Below are positions 22,962 to 35,427 of a stretch of DNA of 64,000 nt, one piece after another; position 1 is the stretch's first letter, and the number at the start of each line of letters is the position of its first letter. The stretch comes from Ganoderma boninense. Taxonomy: Eukaryota > Basidiomycota > Agaricomycetes > Polyporales > Polyporaceae. The notes below the pieces were generated by a model, which was not told the DNA's origin, made no database searches, and saw only the letters and a list, made by a program, of their open reading frames with translations. The stretch covers positions 2,734,389 through 2,798,388 of the forward strand of contig CM035309.1 of the NCBI GenBank assembly GCA_002900995.3, written 5' to 3'. Made by a program: the position numbers and the translations under genes.

Positions 22962-25195
22962 ATGATGCTCCCCCCACTCTCAGTTTTCCTATCTGCCTGC
23001 TGTGCCCTTGTACGTCCTGCTCGTCCCCCCACTTCGTGCAATACTCAGACCCATTCACCTGTCCTCAGGTTGCACATCAAGCATTCAGGCTACACGAAAC
23101 TTACTATGTTCCTGTTCATTTAGCCCTCTTGTTTGGTCCCCCCACCGCGATTACGGGAGCAGCATGGGCACTGCGGCCTGTTGCTGACGATTCCACGTCA
23201 CCGTCATGGCTCCCTATCTTTGGAACGTACCTTGGGGCTCTGGTTGCATCGGTAGTGTTCTACCGTCTTTCCCCCTTCCATCCCCTCGCGCGGGTCCCTG
23301 GACCGCTTTGTTTCAAGGTGTCCAAGATATGGATGGCGACGTGCTGCGCGATGGGGTTGGAGTCGCAGTTGATCATGGCTCTCCATGAGGAATATGGCGA
23401 CATCGTCCGTACAGGTACGTCGTGCATCTCTAACTGAAGGCTACGTATCTTTTCATTCAGCGATGCACCTCAGGACCCAATGAGATCTCTATCCGGGACC
23501 CATCCGTCATAGACACCCTCATGGGAGCCACCGGCGCGCCTAAAGGTCCTAGTACGTGTCCTTGATTCAGAACCGTGTTATTCATGATGTTTCTGAACAC
23601 AATCCCCTTCAGATTGGCTCGGTTTCACCCTCAAATACAACGATCCTCCTCTCATTGGAATACAGGATCCCAAGGAACATAAACGTGTCCGTCGGCCCTG
23701 GAATCGTAGCATGACACCGCCGGCCCTCAAGGAGTATGAAATTCTCATGGAGAATCGAGTCACTGAGTTCATTCGGTCTCTTGACTCGCGACGTGGCCAG
23801 GTAGTTGTCATGCAGAAATTGTTCGGGCCTTTCATGTGAGTGACTTGTTCATTGAGCGAGATTGCCACTGAGGCTTTACAATGGTTTCCTACCTAGGCGG
23901 AGTTTTATCGCCAATATGGTGTGAGTCTATGCTCATAAACCAAGCGCTATAGTATACATGCTGACCAAAATAACTCCACCAGCTTTGGAGAGGCTTCTAA
24001 GCATACAGAGAACACGACCTTCTGGTCACCGCTCGATGACGGGACAAGGTGCGTCGTCTTTTCCAGCCTTCTCATCGCCAAAGCGCTTCTTACCTTCATC
24101 CGAAATCAGGCCGGCTGCCTTCTTGGCACACGTTCCGTGGCTAGGATTCTATGTCCGACTTATCCCTCCTGCCGTCGCGCAAGTAACTGGATTCATCGCT
24201 CGATGCCAAACCCTGATCGAGATGCGTATGGCTCAAGGTTCTGAGAAGCCAGACCTGTTTTATCACCTAGTTCGTTCTCATAGCCCTCCCTGTCATACGT
24301 CGGTCGTGTTGCTTATGCGCTTGTAGAGCGACGAAGACTTGGGAACCCCGGAGCCGCTCCCCATGAACGAGCTCGTCAACCACGGGATCCTCGCAGTTGT
24401 CGCTGGGACGGAGACGACGGCGATCGGCATGACCTGTCTGTTCTACGCCATCCTGACCAACCCGGAGATATACGCGAAACTCGAGGCGGAGGTGGACAAG
24501 TTTAGCCATGGCTTGCAGTCTCCCACGGACACGTCGCACCACTCCGAGATGCACTACCTCGAGGCCGTCATGTAAGAGCTCTCTATCGCCTGTGACGAGA
24601 GTGGAGTCACGTACTGACAGGTCCCGCGCAGATCGGAGACGATGCGTCTGTACAACCCCGCGCCGAACGGCAGCCCCCGCAGGGTGCCATCGAATGGCAG
24701 CGGCATGTACGCTGGTGGCATGTATGTCCATTTCCTATTCTTCAGCCCTCTCACATTAGCTACTGACTGGGAATCCCACGTTGCACTTGCACACACAGGT
24801 ACATCCCCCCAGGCACGTCCTTCGCGTGCCACGCGCGCTCGATGCAGCTCGATCCGCGCAACTTCTCCGCCCCAGACGTCTTCTGGCCCGAGCGTTGGCT
24901 CGTCGCCTCCGGCAAGCTCAAGTCCGCGCGCCTGCCTGGCATCGGGGTCGAGTACAACGCGGAGACGCTCGTACACAACAAGGCCGCGTATATCCCGTTC
25001 TCGTACGGGCCGATGAACTGCATCGGGCGGGACCTCAGCCTGGGCGTAATCCGGATGGTCGTGTGCGCGCTGATGCGCCGGTTCAGGTTCGAGTTGACGG
25101 AGGGCTGGGACGCGCTGGCTTGGAGGCAGGGCATCAGGGAGCTGGGGGTGACGAGGTGCCCGCCGCTGCCGGTGGTGGTCACGGCTAGGTTGTGA
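22962..25195 (+). CDS. cytochrome P450 monooxygenase, P450-A (copy 1)
   Basis: Haem-thiolate monooxygenase, ER membrane. Ten exons give an exact 558-residue reading (1677 nt with stop): 22962-23009, 23069-23414, 23474-23551, 23613-23835, 23897-23920, 23983-24048, 24110-24269, 24327-24571, 24632-24721 and 24799-25195. The N-terminus MMLPPLSVFLSACCAL is the membrane anchor; the proline-rich hinge is LSPFHPLARVPGPL; GPNEISIRDPSVIDTLMG follows. Further along are ANMVFGEASKHTENTTFW, AFLAHVPWLGFYVRL, the I-helix AGTETTAIGMTCLFYAIL with its acid-threonine pair, the ExxR motif as SETMR, FWPERWLVASGKL as the PERF region, and the haem loop FSYGPMNCIGRDLSLGVI with the cysteine ligand. It appears intact. 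It lies downstream of DUF6534-A on the same strand and is repeated at 48524-50763. It is not closely related to the minus-strand P450s of this window. Confidence 0.92.
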
Positions 25196-25711
25196 GGACA
25201 TGCGACTGTCGTTGTATCTGTAATTATGTGCTTCGCACTGCTGCTTGTTGCTGACGTTGGTTTTAAGCAAGAGTGTCGAGGTGAAGATGCGCGAGCACTT
25301 GGTGTCGAGGACATGTACTCATCGCTGTCGTGTATAATTGAGGAACACGAGTCCTTCTGAAGAGTGTCGAGGTGTGCAGGAACTCTTGGATGGGACTTTA
25401 AGAGTTGGGGGTGTTTATCATCGTACCCCGTTGGGGAGGATGGTGCGTATTATCAGCAGAAGTACTACCAGGACACTCTTGGATAGAGTCGGCGGGGGGC
25501 GGAGACTTTGAGGCGTACAGGAATGAAAGTTCAAAATATAATACACATTTTGGGGGCAATATATATGGACAGAGCCATGCCTTTTCCACTGCCATTCCTA
25601 CATCCGACCTTGCATTTCAAGATCTCCGGCTCGAACGTCTTCAGCCGAGTCGCCGACTAGTGTAGGCTTCGCAATATCAACGACGGAATCCGTCTGAGCC
25701 ATCGACTCGAC

Positions 25712-27824
25712 CTAATGTAACTTATTAGCATCATAGCTCATGTTGGGCTTATTAGAAGCAGAGCTCACATCTACATGATGGGCCTTCCGCTGGATTCTAG
25801 TCATCGGCGTGTTGTTTCCGTGATTGCTCGCTGCTCCGCTGACACCAAATGGCGACGTATCGTAGGCCATGCCAGAACCCTTGGCAGCCAGTGAACGGCG
25901 GGAATTCAGTCTATCGCATTCTATGTTAGCGCTATCCAACGAAGGACAAGATGCTTTAGAGAGGCTCACGCAGCCATAAGGGTGTTCGCATACACTGGAT
26001 GGCGGGATGTCAGAGCATATCCAAAGTTAGATATGGATATGACCGTGTACTTACTCTTGGTGCCAGGAATTCCGAAACCGATATAGATTAGATCTCCGGG
26101 GCGAATGAATGCCTGATTTCTGGTGAGCGATAAGGTCCAAGCTGTATGTATTGTACTTACGAAGAGTAGCGACAGGAGATTGAAGATCCTTGGCACCAGG
26201 AGATTCAGTCAGCACTAGTTGAACATGCAAGCCGTACAGTGAGGATACCCTGTGAGGAGACCTAGAAATGGTGTATCAGCAAGAGTTCCGGAGCCACAGT
26301 TGACCACTAACCAGTGTTGATCGAGTACATGATCATGACATCTAGCATGGAGTCAGTCCTATCGAGGTGGTCGGGTTAGTCATTCTGCTCCGGCTGTATG
26401 TTGCAAATGTATGTACCGTTTCACGCCAGTACGGCTGCGCCGCAATGCGAATATCAGCATAATCGTGATGATTATGTCCGAAGTAACAGCCATAGTAGAG
26501 CCAGTGGAGACGAGCCACTGCATAGCAGTCAGTTGTCGCGACGAATATACTGGGAATTACATGGCTTGTCACTCACAGTGACATGCCTGAAACCTTCGAA
26601 CGTGGGTATGATGAAGCTGAGTTGCAGAGCTCAGTGAGTTGTCGCGAGACAGAGACGAAGACCGGACTGACGCTTCGGTGGTAGCCGCTAGTTACGAGTA
26701 TTCAGTATGTGTCGCCCAACGACGATAATAATATGTACTTACCTATGAAGAAGCCTGCGTCAAGAAAAGAGGAGTTCTCAGCATAATCCTTGGTAACGGG
26801 GCACCACTGTGTGGCTCACCCATTTCTATGAAGCATAGAAATACCTATAGGATATGAGAAAACGTCAGAAGTACTTAGACGACAACTTACAGCGAATAGT
26901 ACAAATATTCTGTATCCCCGGCCGACTGGTTGTACGGAGGAAACTTGAGTATACATCCACTTGGAAGGGTTCTACTCGAAGATACGTACGGACATACACT
27001 CGGCGGACGAAGAAACTGCAATGCTATAAGATAGAGCCGGTCATGACAGGAACAGAACGCGACCCACCTCTGAGTCGAAACCATCGCTAGGCCCTGCAGT
27101 TCCAGTGAAACTATCAGAGACTAGGTATGTTGACATCGGCATTATCCACTTACAGATACGACTGGGAATAGCTAGAATTACTTGTCAGTAAGTCTGAGGA
27201 CGGCACAATTGCTGTTTCCACCTTACATTGATAGACCTGTCGACCATTGTAAATATCGTCAGGGGAAGACTTCGAGAAGATTGCCTACCACATCCCTCGA
27301 AGGAGAGCCGGTGGGTCGAAGTAGTTTGATACAAGATAGTAATAGCTGTATCCCCGGGACAGTAGATGTCACTAATTGGTACACACGAGAGCGTAAACTC
27401 CTCACCAGACATGTATGCTCATCGCAGACGTAACAGTCTCCAGTGCTCTGCATAAGGTCGTTTGCATTCTCAAATGTTTGAGATTAACCAACGACTTACA
27501 CGACAAAGCACACCTATAACGATGAACCCTGGTCAGTCGATGGAAGCACACGGAGATGACACCAAACGCACCAGCCACTTCAAGCTCGGAAGATCGGAAG
27601 GGTACATGCGGAAATATCGATATGACTGATGCAAAGTGATCCCGTACAAGCTACGGCGTGCTGGTCAGCTTCCACAGGAATGAAGTGGCTCGGAAGGTGA
27701 CTCACATGAGAGCGATGAATGTACCAATTAACACGGCGCCGAAGGTGTTGTCCAGAGCAGGGACCTTTGGTAACGATGCCAGAGGGTCCGCAGACACTTC
27801 CGTGGCGTTGGTTGAAGTCGACAT
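25712..27824 (-). CDS. DUF6534 family membrane protein (paralogue 2, copy 1)
   Basis: Function unknown. Minus-strand start ATG 27822-27824 opens MSTSTNATEVSADPLASLPK and continues PALDNTFGAVLIGTFIALM, the usual first helix of the family, before a GTGAGT donor. Later exons give a helix and the RRSRT loop near 26440, TDSMLDVM(I)MYSINTG near 26320-26345, FIRPGDLIYIGFGIPGTKS near 26100, YANTLMAA near 25980 and a hydrophilic last exon starting LNSRRSLAAKGSGMAYDTSP, ending at the stop at 25712-25714. The C-terminal half closely resembles paralogue 1 (2-1865). Exons are tiny; not every boundary was resolved. The second copy (52768-54252) lacks the last exons because of the assembly gap. Confidence 0.75.
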
Positions 27825-29671
27825 GGTTGCCAGCAGACAGATGAATGGCGCTGTGAAGCCCAGAACACAAGACAGTGTGGGGCAAAAGCACCTACACCTA
27901 CCCTGAACGAATACCCTTTTATACAGACCCAGATGACTGATATAGACGTACCTAGATGAAGCCCAGAAGGCTGTGGCAAGGAAAGTTGAAGTTGTGCGCC
28001 CATGAAGGACTGGTGAGGCGCTCCGAGGAGACCCAGATGATGATGCCTGGCTCGTTGTGGACAGGGATGCTGACAGTGATATTCAACGATGGATGGAAGC
28101 CGCGAACGTGTGGGCGCAGCAGACGCTGCGGGCGAGCCGCTGAACATTATGATCCCCCAGAGTCGGCCTATATTGTGAAAGAGGGGTCATGATCGGGCAC
28201 TGTTGAATACAAAATCAAATCACCATTTGTTTGGTCGGAAACGAGGGAACGAGCTGTCGGAGGAAATCAAGGTACTTACCCTTGGCTAAAGTTGGCCCTT
28301 TCCCTACACCACACAGCCCAGCACCTTGATATTCCGAGTAACTGCAGTGCTGAGCGCGGAGAGAACTCCCTCTGAGAAGATGCGGAGAAAGTGTAACGAG
28401 CCTTAGGATCTGTTGAGGATGCCACGGGCGAGGGGGTAGCGTGGTGCGTGCACTTTCCAGCCTACTGTGTACCGTGAGAGTCATCTGGGAGTTTCCACGA
28501 CAAAGGTGGCTTCCAAACGTGACTTCCGAACTGAAGCTTCCGCTCCGCCCAGCATGAACCATTCTCCTGAAGCACAGCTCAGACCTTAGTCTCTTTCGAA
28601 GGGGTCCTGTGCGAACTCGTCAAAAAACCTGTGCCTGCAGTTGCATCAACTCAGACACTGCCAGAACTCCACGGCATGTTCTCCGAGCAGTCCACCATTC
28701 GGAGAGAGAAGTTAACCTGATCGCTTCCATCCTGGCCCGTGCGATGCCCGTGCCCTTTTGTTGACTTCCCGATGGGCTGCCCGGACATTCGGAGGCTTCG
28801 TTCGCCTAAAAAGAGCGCGCGCGAAAGAAGAGAAGCCCAGAACACCGATGTCGAGATGGAGCTTCCCCACACTTTTGGTGAGTTCAAGCGACATCAACAG
28901 ACGGACTGCGGGGAGCGGTACTCACCAGTTCTGCGGGCGCTGCTAGCCTGGACTTCCATGCCTCTCTCTCCATGTCCATAGGAGCGTGTTCCCGTGCCTC
29001 AATTCCGATTTTGAGCGGAGGACTCGGAAATGCGCCCACGGTCATCGTTGTGGTCTACAATTCGACCGCCCGTCGTGACCGCCCTGGTCTCGAGTGGCCG
29101 CTCCGCTCCGCCCGTCTGCCGGACGACCGTTCATCCGGAGGGGTCCATCCAAAGCTGTTCCAGAGGGAATGTTCAAAAGGCAGCAAGGCACCTCGAAATT
29201 CATATGCTAACAATGGACGCCTAGTGACACCCTACTCCATCTCGCCATGCTTCAGCAGTAGCCTTGTTCAGCGCTCCGCTCCATGAGTGGTGTTTGGCCG
29301 TCTTTATCTTTGTGGGCGGACCGTGAATGGCGGAACTCCCAAATCGCCGGTCTCCTCGACGCCCGTCAATACCGGACGGTTGGACAGGTTCCCAATCCGC
29401 GCCCACCACGTACCGCCCGACTACGGGACCACCATTCTGTGGGTACCTGCGAAAGCTCGCAAGTCGGCAGAACATAACAACAAAAGCAGGGCGGAGGACA
29501 AGACAGCATTTCAAATACACTCGAGCAGCTTCGACAGCACATTCGACAGGGGACGGAAGCAGGAGAACAGCGCGACAGCGGCGGAAACAGAAAAACACAA
29601 GCGACGTTCGTGAGTTCGCGAGCGGCGTCGGGGAAGGTACGCTTGCGAGAGCTAGCAGCGGCATCCGGAGA
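27825..29671. other. inter-gene region without recognised gene
   Basis: Between DUF6534-2 and DUF6534-3. Its counterpart is 54253-56132, but 28200-29350 is clearly more diverged than its flanks, with many substitutions and indels. Minus-strand open segments near 28480-28900 (around GKLHLDIGVLGF and ENMPWSSGSVS) exist in both copies but shift frame between them and match no family I know. Confidence 0.4.
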
Positions 29672-31906
29672 TTATAGATCCCCTTGGTAGAGGCGGCCCC
29701 CGAAATCCGCGGGCGCATCGCCCACGGGCAGCTCGGCAGGCCTCAATTTCGGCGCGCTGAACTTGGCAGAGAGGTCCACGGCGCTGTTGGCCTGAAACTG
29801 CATAGCGCGCCCGCCCGGGAACATCAGCGATGCTGCACAGGGGCAGGAGGGGTGCGGCGACTCGCCTCGATGTGGGTGTTCGTCTTGACCGCCGCGGCGG
29901 CGTGGTCGCTCATCTCGACCCAGCTCGGCCCTGTGCCGCTCGTATTCTCGGCACGGTGCTTGTTGCGAGACCGACGGGAGTTCAACCTGATGGATTGATG
30001 AGTACAGAAGGCTGCGCTCGTACGAGAGCGAGACTTACACTGCAAGAACGGAGTTCGAGTACACTGCGGGTAGGAGGTCAATGGGCGGATATCCGAGCAT
30101 TCAGAGGTTCGAGCACTTACGTTTCGACGACACGATATATATTGCACAGTAAATGAGGGATCCAGGTTGCAGGACAGCCTGCAGTTCGGTCAGCGAGATG
30201 GATAAATTCGCGCCTTGGTCCGACATACACTAATCATCGCTCCAAGGTTGATTACGCTGCGAGACAGGGCAAATATGGGTGAGACAGACCAATTAGCAAA
30301 CACGGAGCGAACCTCGTCAACAGTCCTGTAGCGAGGAAGGAGATGAGTAAATACACCTTGTGAAGGGGGGAATGCTCTTACCAGTGTTGATCGCGAAGGA
30401 AATGAGGAGGTCGAGGATCGAGTCCGTCCTGAGCCAATGTAAGCAGTGGAGTGGGCGAAGCAGAGATGAACATCTGACCTCTTGAACCCTGTGCGATTCC
30501 TTCGCAGCACGGCAACCATAGCCCCAGAAATCACTGAGTCTGTCAACACTCTGGTCCCAAGGGATGCTGATATGATCCACTACGATCCATGTAACCTCAG
30601 TCCGAGTCCATGTCGTGGGACGCATTCATCTTGGACTCACCGAGCTATGGTCCACGAATCTCTGGAAAGTAACATCCCGGAATCTGTGCGACTCGTCAGT
30701 GGACTCGCATTGTGTACAGGGGTCGCGCACGCACATAGCAAAGGTAGCCACTGCATCAATGGTATTAGCCTGAGGACGCTTGAAATACTGACCCACTCAC
30801 CCGCACAGAAAGCTACGAGAACAGGGTTTGTCAGATAAGAATGAGGCGAATCGAACCGTGCCTTTCACGCACCGAATTCCAACATTATGAGCAGTGTTGA
30901 TATCTACACTTCAGGAAGTCAGTAGGGCAGAGCACGTCACATAGCCGTAGCATGCTGCGCACCGCCGCCAAAGGTACAATCAGGCGCTTGTTGCCTGCCA
31001 CTGGAAGACCATGAGATGGGGATGAGATATGGTCATACGGAGTGAGGTGACGAACAGATGATCACGCGGCGGGCGAAGAACCTATAGACAGGTCCAAATG
31101 TCAACGAAGGAAAAACCATGGCCAAAAGAAGTGAGAAGAGCGTACATGTGCGAGATCAATGAGATCAAGCCCTGAACAAGTGCTCGTCAGGTACCTCGAG
31201 GGACTAAAGTGGTAGTTGAAATTACCGTGGTCGGGATAACCAGCTGGTGGATTGGCGTGAGCTTGGCGAGATTGGCTTACAAGTATTGAAGGCTTACCCT
31301 GAGGGACCTGAAGCCATCGTGAACAAATCATGGGAGTGAGGTCCAGCAGGGACAGGAACGAAAATTCGCAAGACCACGCACCATACTCCGCTGAGAAGGA
31401 TGGTTGGCTGAAAATAGTGGGACACCATGTAGTAGTAGCTACGTTCATGATATTCAGTCCGGCCTGTGTCCTCATCAATGATAAACTCACCACATGTGCA
31501 CGATCAAAGCTTCATGAACGGTGTCTAGGGCACTGTGTAGTCCTTGAGCCCTTCGATCTCTCAAACACGGTGAAGCGCGTTCTCCGGAGCTTACCACAAG
31601 ACGGTGACCTGAAGGAGGACGGTTGATGGCAGTGAAACGAACATACAGCTCGAAAACTTACTGCTGCCTTGCTGGACCAGTGGTCCTTCGGATACCGTCG
31701 AAAGTAGCGAAATGTTTGGTGCACGAAGACACCAGCAAGGCTGCAAGTGGATAGGGTCAATGGAGCGCACGCGGCAAATAACAGGATTCGTACATAGATG
31801 ACATGCAAGTCCCAACCAACATAGCTCCGAGAGTGTTGTCCAAGGCGGGGAACGCTATCTGAGGCTCCCTCGGGGAGATTGCACCAGTGCTGCCGGTGGT
31901 GAACAT
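29672..31906 (-). CDS. DUF6534 family membrane protein (paralogue 3, copy 1)
   Basis: Function unknown. Minus-strand start ATG 31904-31906 (MFTTGSTGAISPREPQIAFP, then ALDNTLGAMLVGTCMSSM). Following exons include LAGVFVHQTFRYFRRYPKDH, the helix DSVISGAMVAVLRRNRTGFK with the family RNRTGFKR loop, DSILDLLISFAINTG, the SLIYCAIYIVSSK-type segment and the cytosolic start LNSRRSRNKHRAENTSGTGP. The tail contains VEMSDHAAAAVKTNTHIEAS. A final frame MFPGGRAMQFQANSAVDLSA...GRLYQGDL runs to the stop at 29672-29674; whether a 41-bp intron joins it or the protein stops earlier near 29830 is unclear. Copy 2 (56133-58377) is almost identical. Confidence 0.75.
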
Positions 31907-32670
31907 GGTGTACGTGAGAGGGAGGTAAGGCTTGAAGGTGATAGTACGTCCCCTGAAAAGTCAGCTTGTCGTGATGGGGTGGAGATGATATATGCAAGAA
32001 GGAAACGGCAGTGGCACAGATGGTAAAAACACGAGGAACAGTCGTACTCAGAGCTTCTTAGAACCCTGGGCGCCCTCTGCGACGTTCTCGCGACGCTTGC
32101 AATATAAACTGATGTGGGTGCCGCAGCGGGCGAGGCCGCCGGGCGACTAGCCACCGACCCCAAAGATAAGCGATCGAAGAGCGTCCAGCCACAGCTGATG
32201 CGCTCAGGACCTGGGATGTGGTGCCGAAGTATTAGCAGCATAGCGAGAAGCAGGAAGGATGGCCATAACAGACGCACAGTCCAGAGCCGGCCGCGTTTGC
32301 CGGAGGATTGAGGTACATCGGGTCTGGGGAAGGGCCCGGGGCAGGAGCCACCATGTTCAACTTTGCGCATAGGCCCGGACATCTTCCGAGTCGGTGCCCA
32401 ACGTAGATTTTTCGCATATCCAACTGCATTATAATGCGGAGAGAGAACCAACAATGACGGTGATCGTCAAGAAATAGGGCAGGGCAAGATCGGAAACAGA
32501 GAGAGACTTCATCAGCGTCGTTGGCGAGTGGCGACTCGGAGTCGTGCGCTGGCAGAGACCTATTGGCGCCTTAATCACCGTGTGACTACATTCTGCTTAC
32601 ATACTACGCCATGGATATTCAGAGGCTTCGAGGGCAGATTGAGACTCTCATCGGGACATTCGCCTCGTAA

Positions 32671-34945
32671 CTATGCCACTGCATTTGCCAAGGCTTCAAA
32701 ATCAACCCCCTGACGTCGCGTAACCTTGACGTAGAGAGGTTCCTGGAGAAATGTGGTGCGTATGTTGACGATGCCCGAGCGGAATTTGGCGGCATCGAAG
32801 TCGCCGTGGAGCTCGAATTCCAGCGCCAGAAGGATGCGGGCGAGAGCCATTCGCATCTGATGATATGCGAAACCCCTCCCGTTGCAGGCATGCCGGCATG
32901 GAGAGTGCACTGCGTGAGCCATTGCGACGATACTTAGTAGAGGAGTCAGCTTCGACTGCGTACCGTAGGCAAACAATGTGAGCATCGTCCTGTTGGTCCG
33001 GGTTTCGGGGCCAAGCCCGTTCTGCCGCCATCTGTCCGGGAGGAACTCCTACCGAACCATCTCTCGGTCAGCATACGACGCGGCCGTTGGCGCGAAGCAC
33101 TCGCCAGCGGTGATGGCCAGAAATTCTCGGGGCTGATATGTTGAGAGTAAGAGGCAATTGCGGAGATTGTGCCTTCGGGGATGTGCTTGCCGTCGACGAC
33201 CGATCCGCCAGGAGGGATTATGCGAGGATGGAAGTATGGCGACGGTGCGAGCCGTAGTGTTTCGTTGATAACGCCGTTCAGACAAACAAGGCCGGCCAAG
33301 ACTTCTGGATCTGGGAACGCCTGGTCGAGTTCCTTCCTGAGGCGATGGTAGCACTCGGGGTTGGATAAGAGGAAGTAAATGGCGAAGGTGACCATAACAG
33401 CCGTGCTGTCCGAGCTGAAGCAATGACCACAGATCTAGTTAACGGCCGGCCGGATGCATGAGTCGAACATCAACTCACCGCCGACGACAGCAACAACGGA
33501 ATCGGCTTGAAGGTCAATCCCGCAAACACCCCCTTCGATCTGTTAGAGCCTCGGAACCAGAGCAAGCAGGTCCTGAAAGAAGCAAATCTGACAAGTTACG
33601 AAGCAAGGTCTCGGTACCCCGGCAGGTCTCCTGCCTTGACCCGATCACCCATCATCTCCGCGGCGTTCTTGTGGTGTATGCGCATCCTTCCTGTAAATGG
33701 GAGGTGCCAAAGAACATGAACAAGCTATGGAGACTGGCCAAGGCTAGTAGAGATGCATCAGGTTATGATATCAGCATACTATTGTACACGTTGTGACGTA
33801 CTAGTCCAGCATGGCGAGAGATCGCCGCCCTGTCTGGATCAGGTTGCGTGGGTCACCCTCCTTCATGAGTTCCTGCGAATGACGAATGTGAGGAGAGAAT
33901 ATGCAGTGCTCAACTTGGGAACCCACAATTTTGCTGCAGCCACCGAAGACCATGTCCCCCTGGCGCCGTCAGTGAATATTAGCAACTCAGGGGGGGGGAA
34001 AGAGCAAATAGAATACACACACACCATGGAGTCATATTCCCAGTGGTAGATCGTTTCATACAAGTCGACAAAGCCGGTGCTGGACTCTGCTTGCCGACGT
34101 TCCAGCGTCGTCAATAACTGCACAGTCCTCCGCTCGAGCGGAGGTGCAAGATTTGCAAGCCTAGTCGTGCAGATTTAGAGAGCTCGCGAACTAAGCAATT
34201 GGGAGAAAGACAGACGTGTCCATTGCAAACATGTGTGACCAAATGTATCTCCTAAGGCGATGCCTCTCTACATCGTCCGGTTTGAACATGAAGAACAAAG
34301 ATGTGACCCCAACACGATGGCCCGGGCATCGATACATCTCGCTCTTCTCCGCATTGTTGTATACAGGCACCGCTCCGGGAGAGTTGATGGACAGGGTGTC
34401 GGGACCTGTGAAACGTCGGGTTGAGCGAGCATTGAATATAAAAACATCCAAGAGACGTACCAATGCGAACAAACGGGCCATAGCGGGAATGAAGGCCATC
34501 CAAAATCAGGTCACGGTACCGCTTTCCAGTGGAGGACATGTACGACAGCCAGAGACTGGAGGTCTTCGCCATGAAGGGACCGGGGTACGGCGCCAAAGGA
34601 TGCCAAGGAGACACCCGATATCCTACGGTGACCACGGCCAGGGTCAGCAAATACGCCATACATGCCTCTACGGAGACCCTGGGCGCGATGTTCGACAGGG
34701 AGGACGCGTCGAGGAAAAGATATATGGCCACGAAGCCAATACCGTGGCCGAGAAGGATGAAGTCGCCACGGATATTGAACCTATGAAGGAGTACGCTCCA
34801 TGTCGTCTGTTCACAGGTGAACGGTAAAATGGGGGGCTGGTTAGATCCTTAGCGAGGAGCTCTCGGAGAAGGCAGGACGCACGATGCCAAAAATAGGTGC
34901 CACTCCCAGGCACAACTGATTCTCAGTCACAGTGGATGAGTTCAT
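32671..34945 (-). CDS. cytochrome P450, P450-B copy 1, probable haem-loop splice defect
   Basis: Relative of P450-1. Minus-strand start ATG 34943-34945 (MNSSTVTENQLCLGVAPIFG), spliced to the TTWSVLLHRFNIRGDFILLG anchor. Blocks follow: RVSPWHPLAPYPGPFMAK, PDTLSINSPGAVPVYNNAEK, LRRYIWSHMFAMD, DMVFGGC, SDSTAVMVTFAIYFLLS, NETLRLAPSPYFHPRI, and the tail LALEFELHGDFDAAKFRSG to the stop at 32671-32673. The haem loop is split by an intron after LFAYG. In copy 2 the acceptor is CAG and splicing gives FAYGRHACNG; here the same site reads CAT (32898-32900), so no AG acceptor remains in that place. Six residues are also missing in-frame after AFPDP relative to copy 2. I infer a damaged gene, although the rest of the reading is open. 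Confidence 0.75.
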
Positions 34946-35427
34946 AGCGGAGGAGCCCTAAGGACGGAAGTGGGAGGGGGGGAGCGAGTCGTTGCCAGAC
35001 GAACGGCAGCAGCTGCAGTCAAGTTTATCTGAGCCCAGGAGCGCCTGAAGCAAGAGACTCATGCTCGCAGACAGCTTCACTAAGCACCATCCCTATGAGC
35101 AGCGGAACCGAGTCGGTAGAAGCGATGGAGTCCGCTGTCCTCGTGTTCCATCTACCTCGCACAAAGGCTTGAATCGAGCGACTTTTCGTTAGTATCGATC
35201 CTAGCAGACGAAGTTATACTCACGTTACGTTCGAAACTAGCCGCTGAAAATCCGAACGGGCAGCCGACACTCCATCTGTGGTGTGTTCAAGTATTGGGGC
35301 GAATTTTACACTATCCTATTGGTGTATCTTCCAGTCAGAACTTTGCTGTTCCGGCGCTGAGCAGTTCATGCGAAGGAAATATAATTCGGCACATGAGCTC
35401 TTGTCCGAATAGACGTGTGAGAGGGAA
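34937..35427. other. about 490-bp segment absent from copy 2
   Basis: Unit 1 carries this segment immediately upstream of, and including, the first three codons of P450-B. The corresponding place in unit 2 (around 61412) joins its flanks directly. It should hold the P450-B promoter. No terminal repeats or target duplication are evident, so a deletion in unit 2 is more likely than an insertion here. Confidence 0.65.

Noticed and set aside
29327..29677. Open frames on both strands upstream of DUF6534-3 (about 100-165 codons)
   Set aside because: Arg/Ser/Thr-rich readings kept only because both copies are near-identical; no family signature, and the unit-2 copy has different frame lengths.
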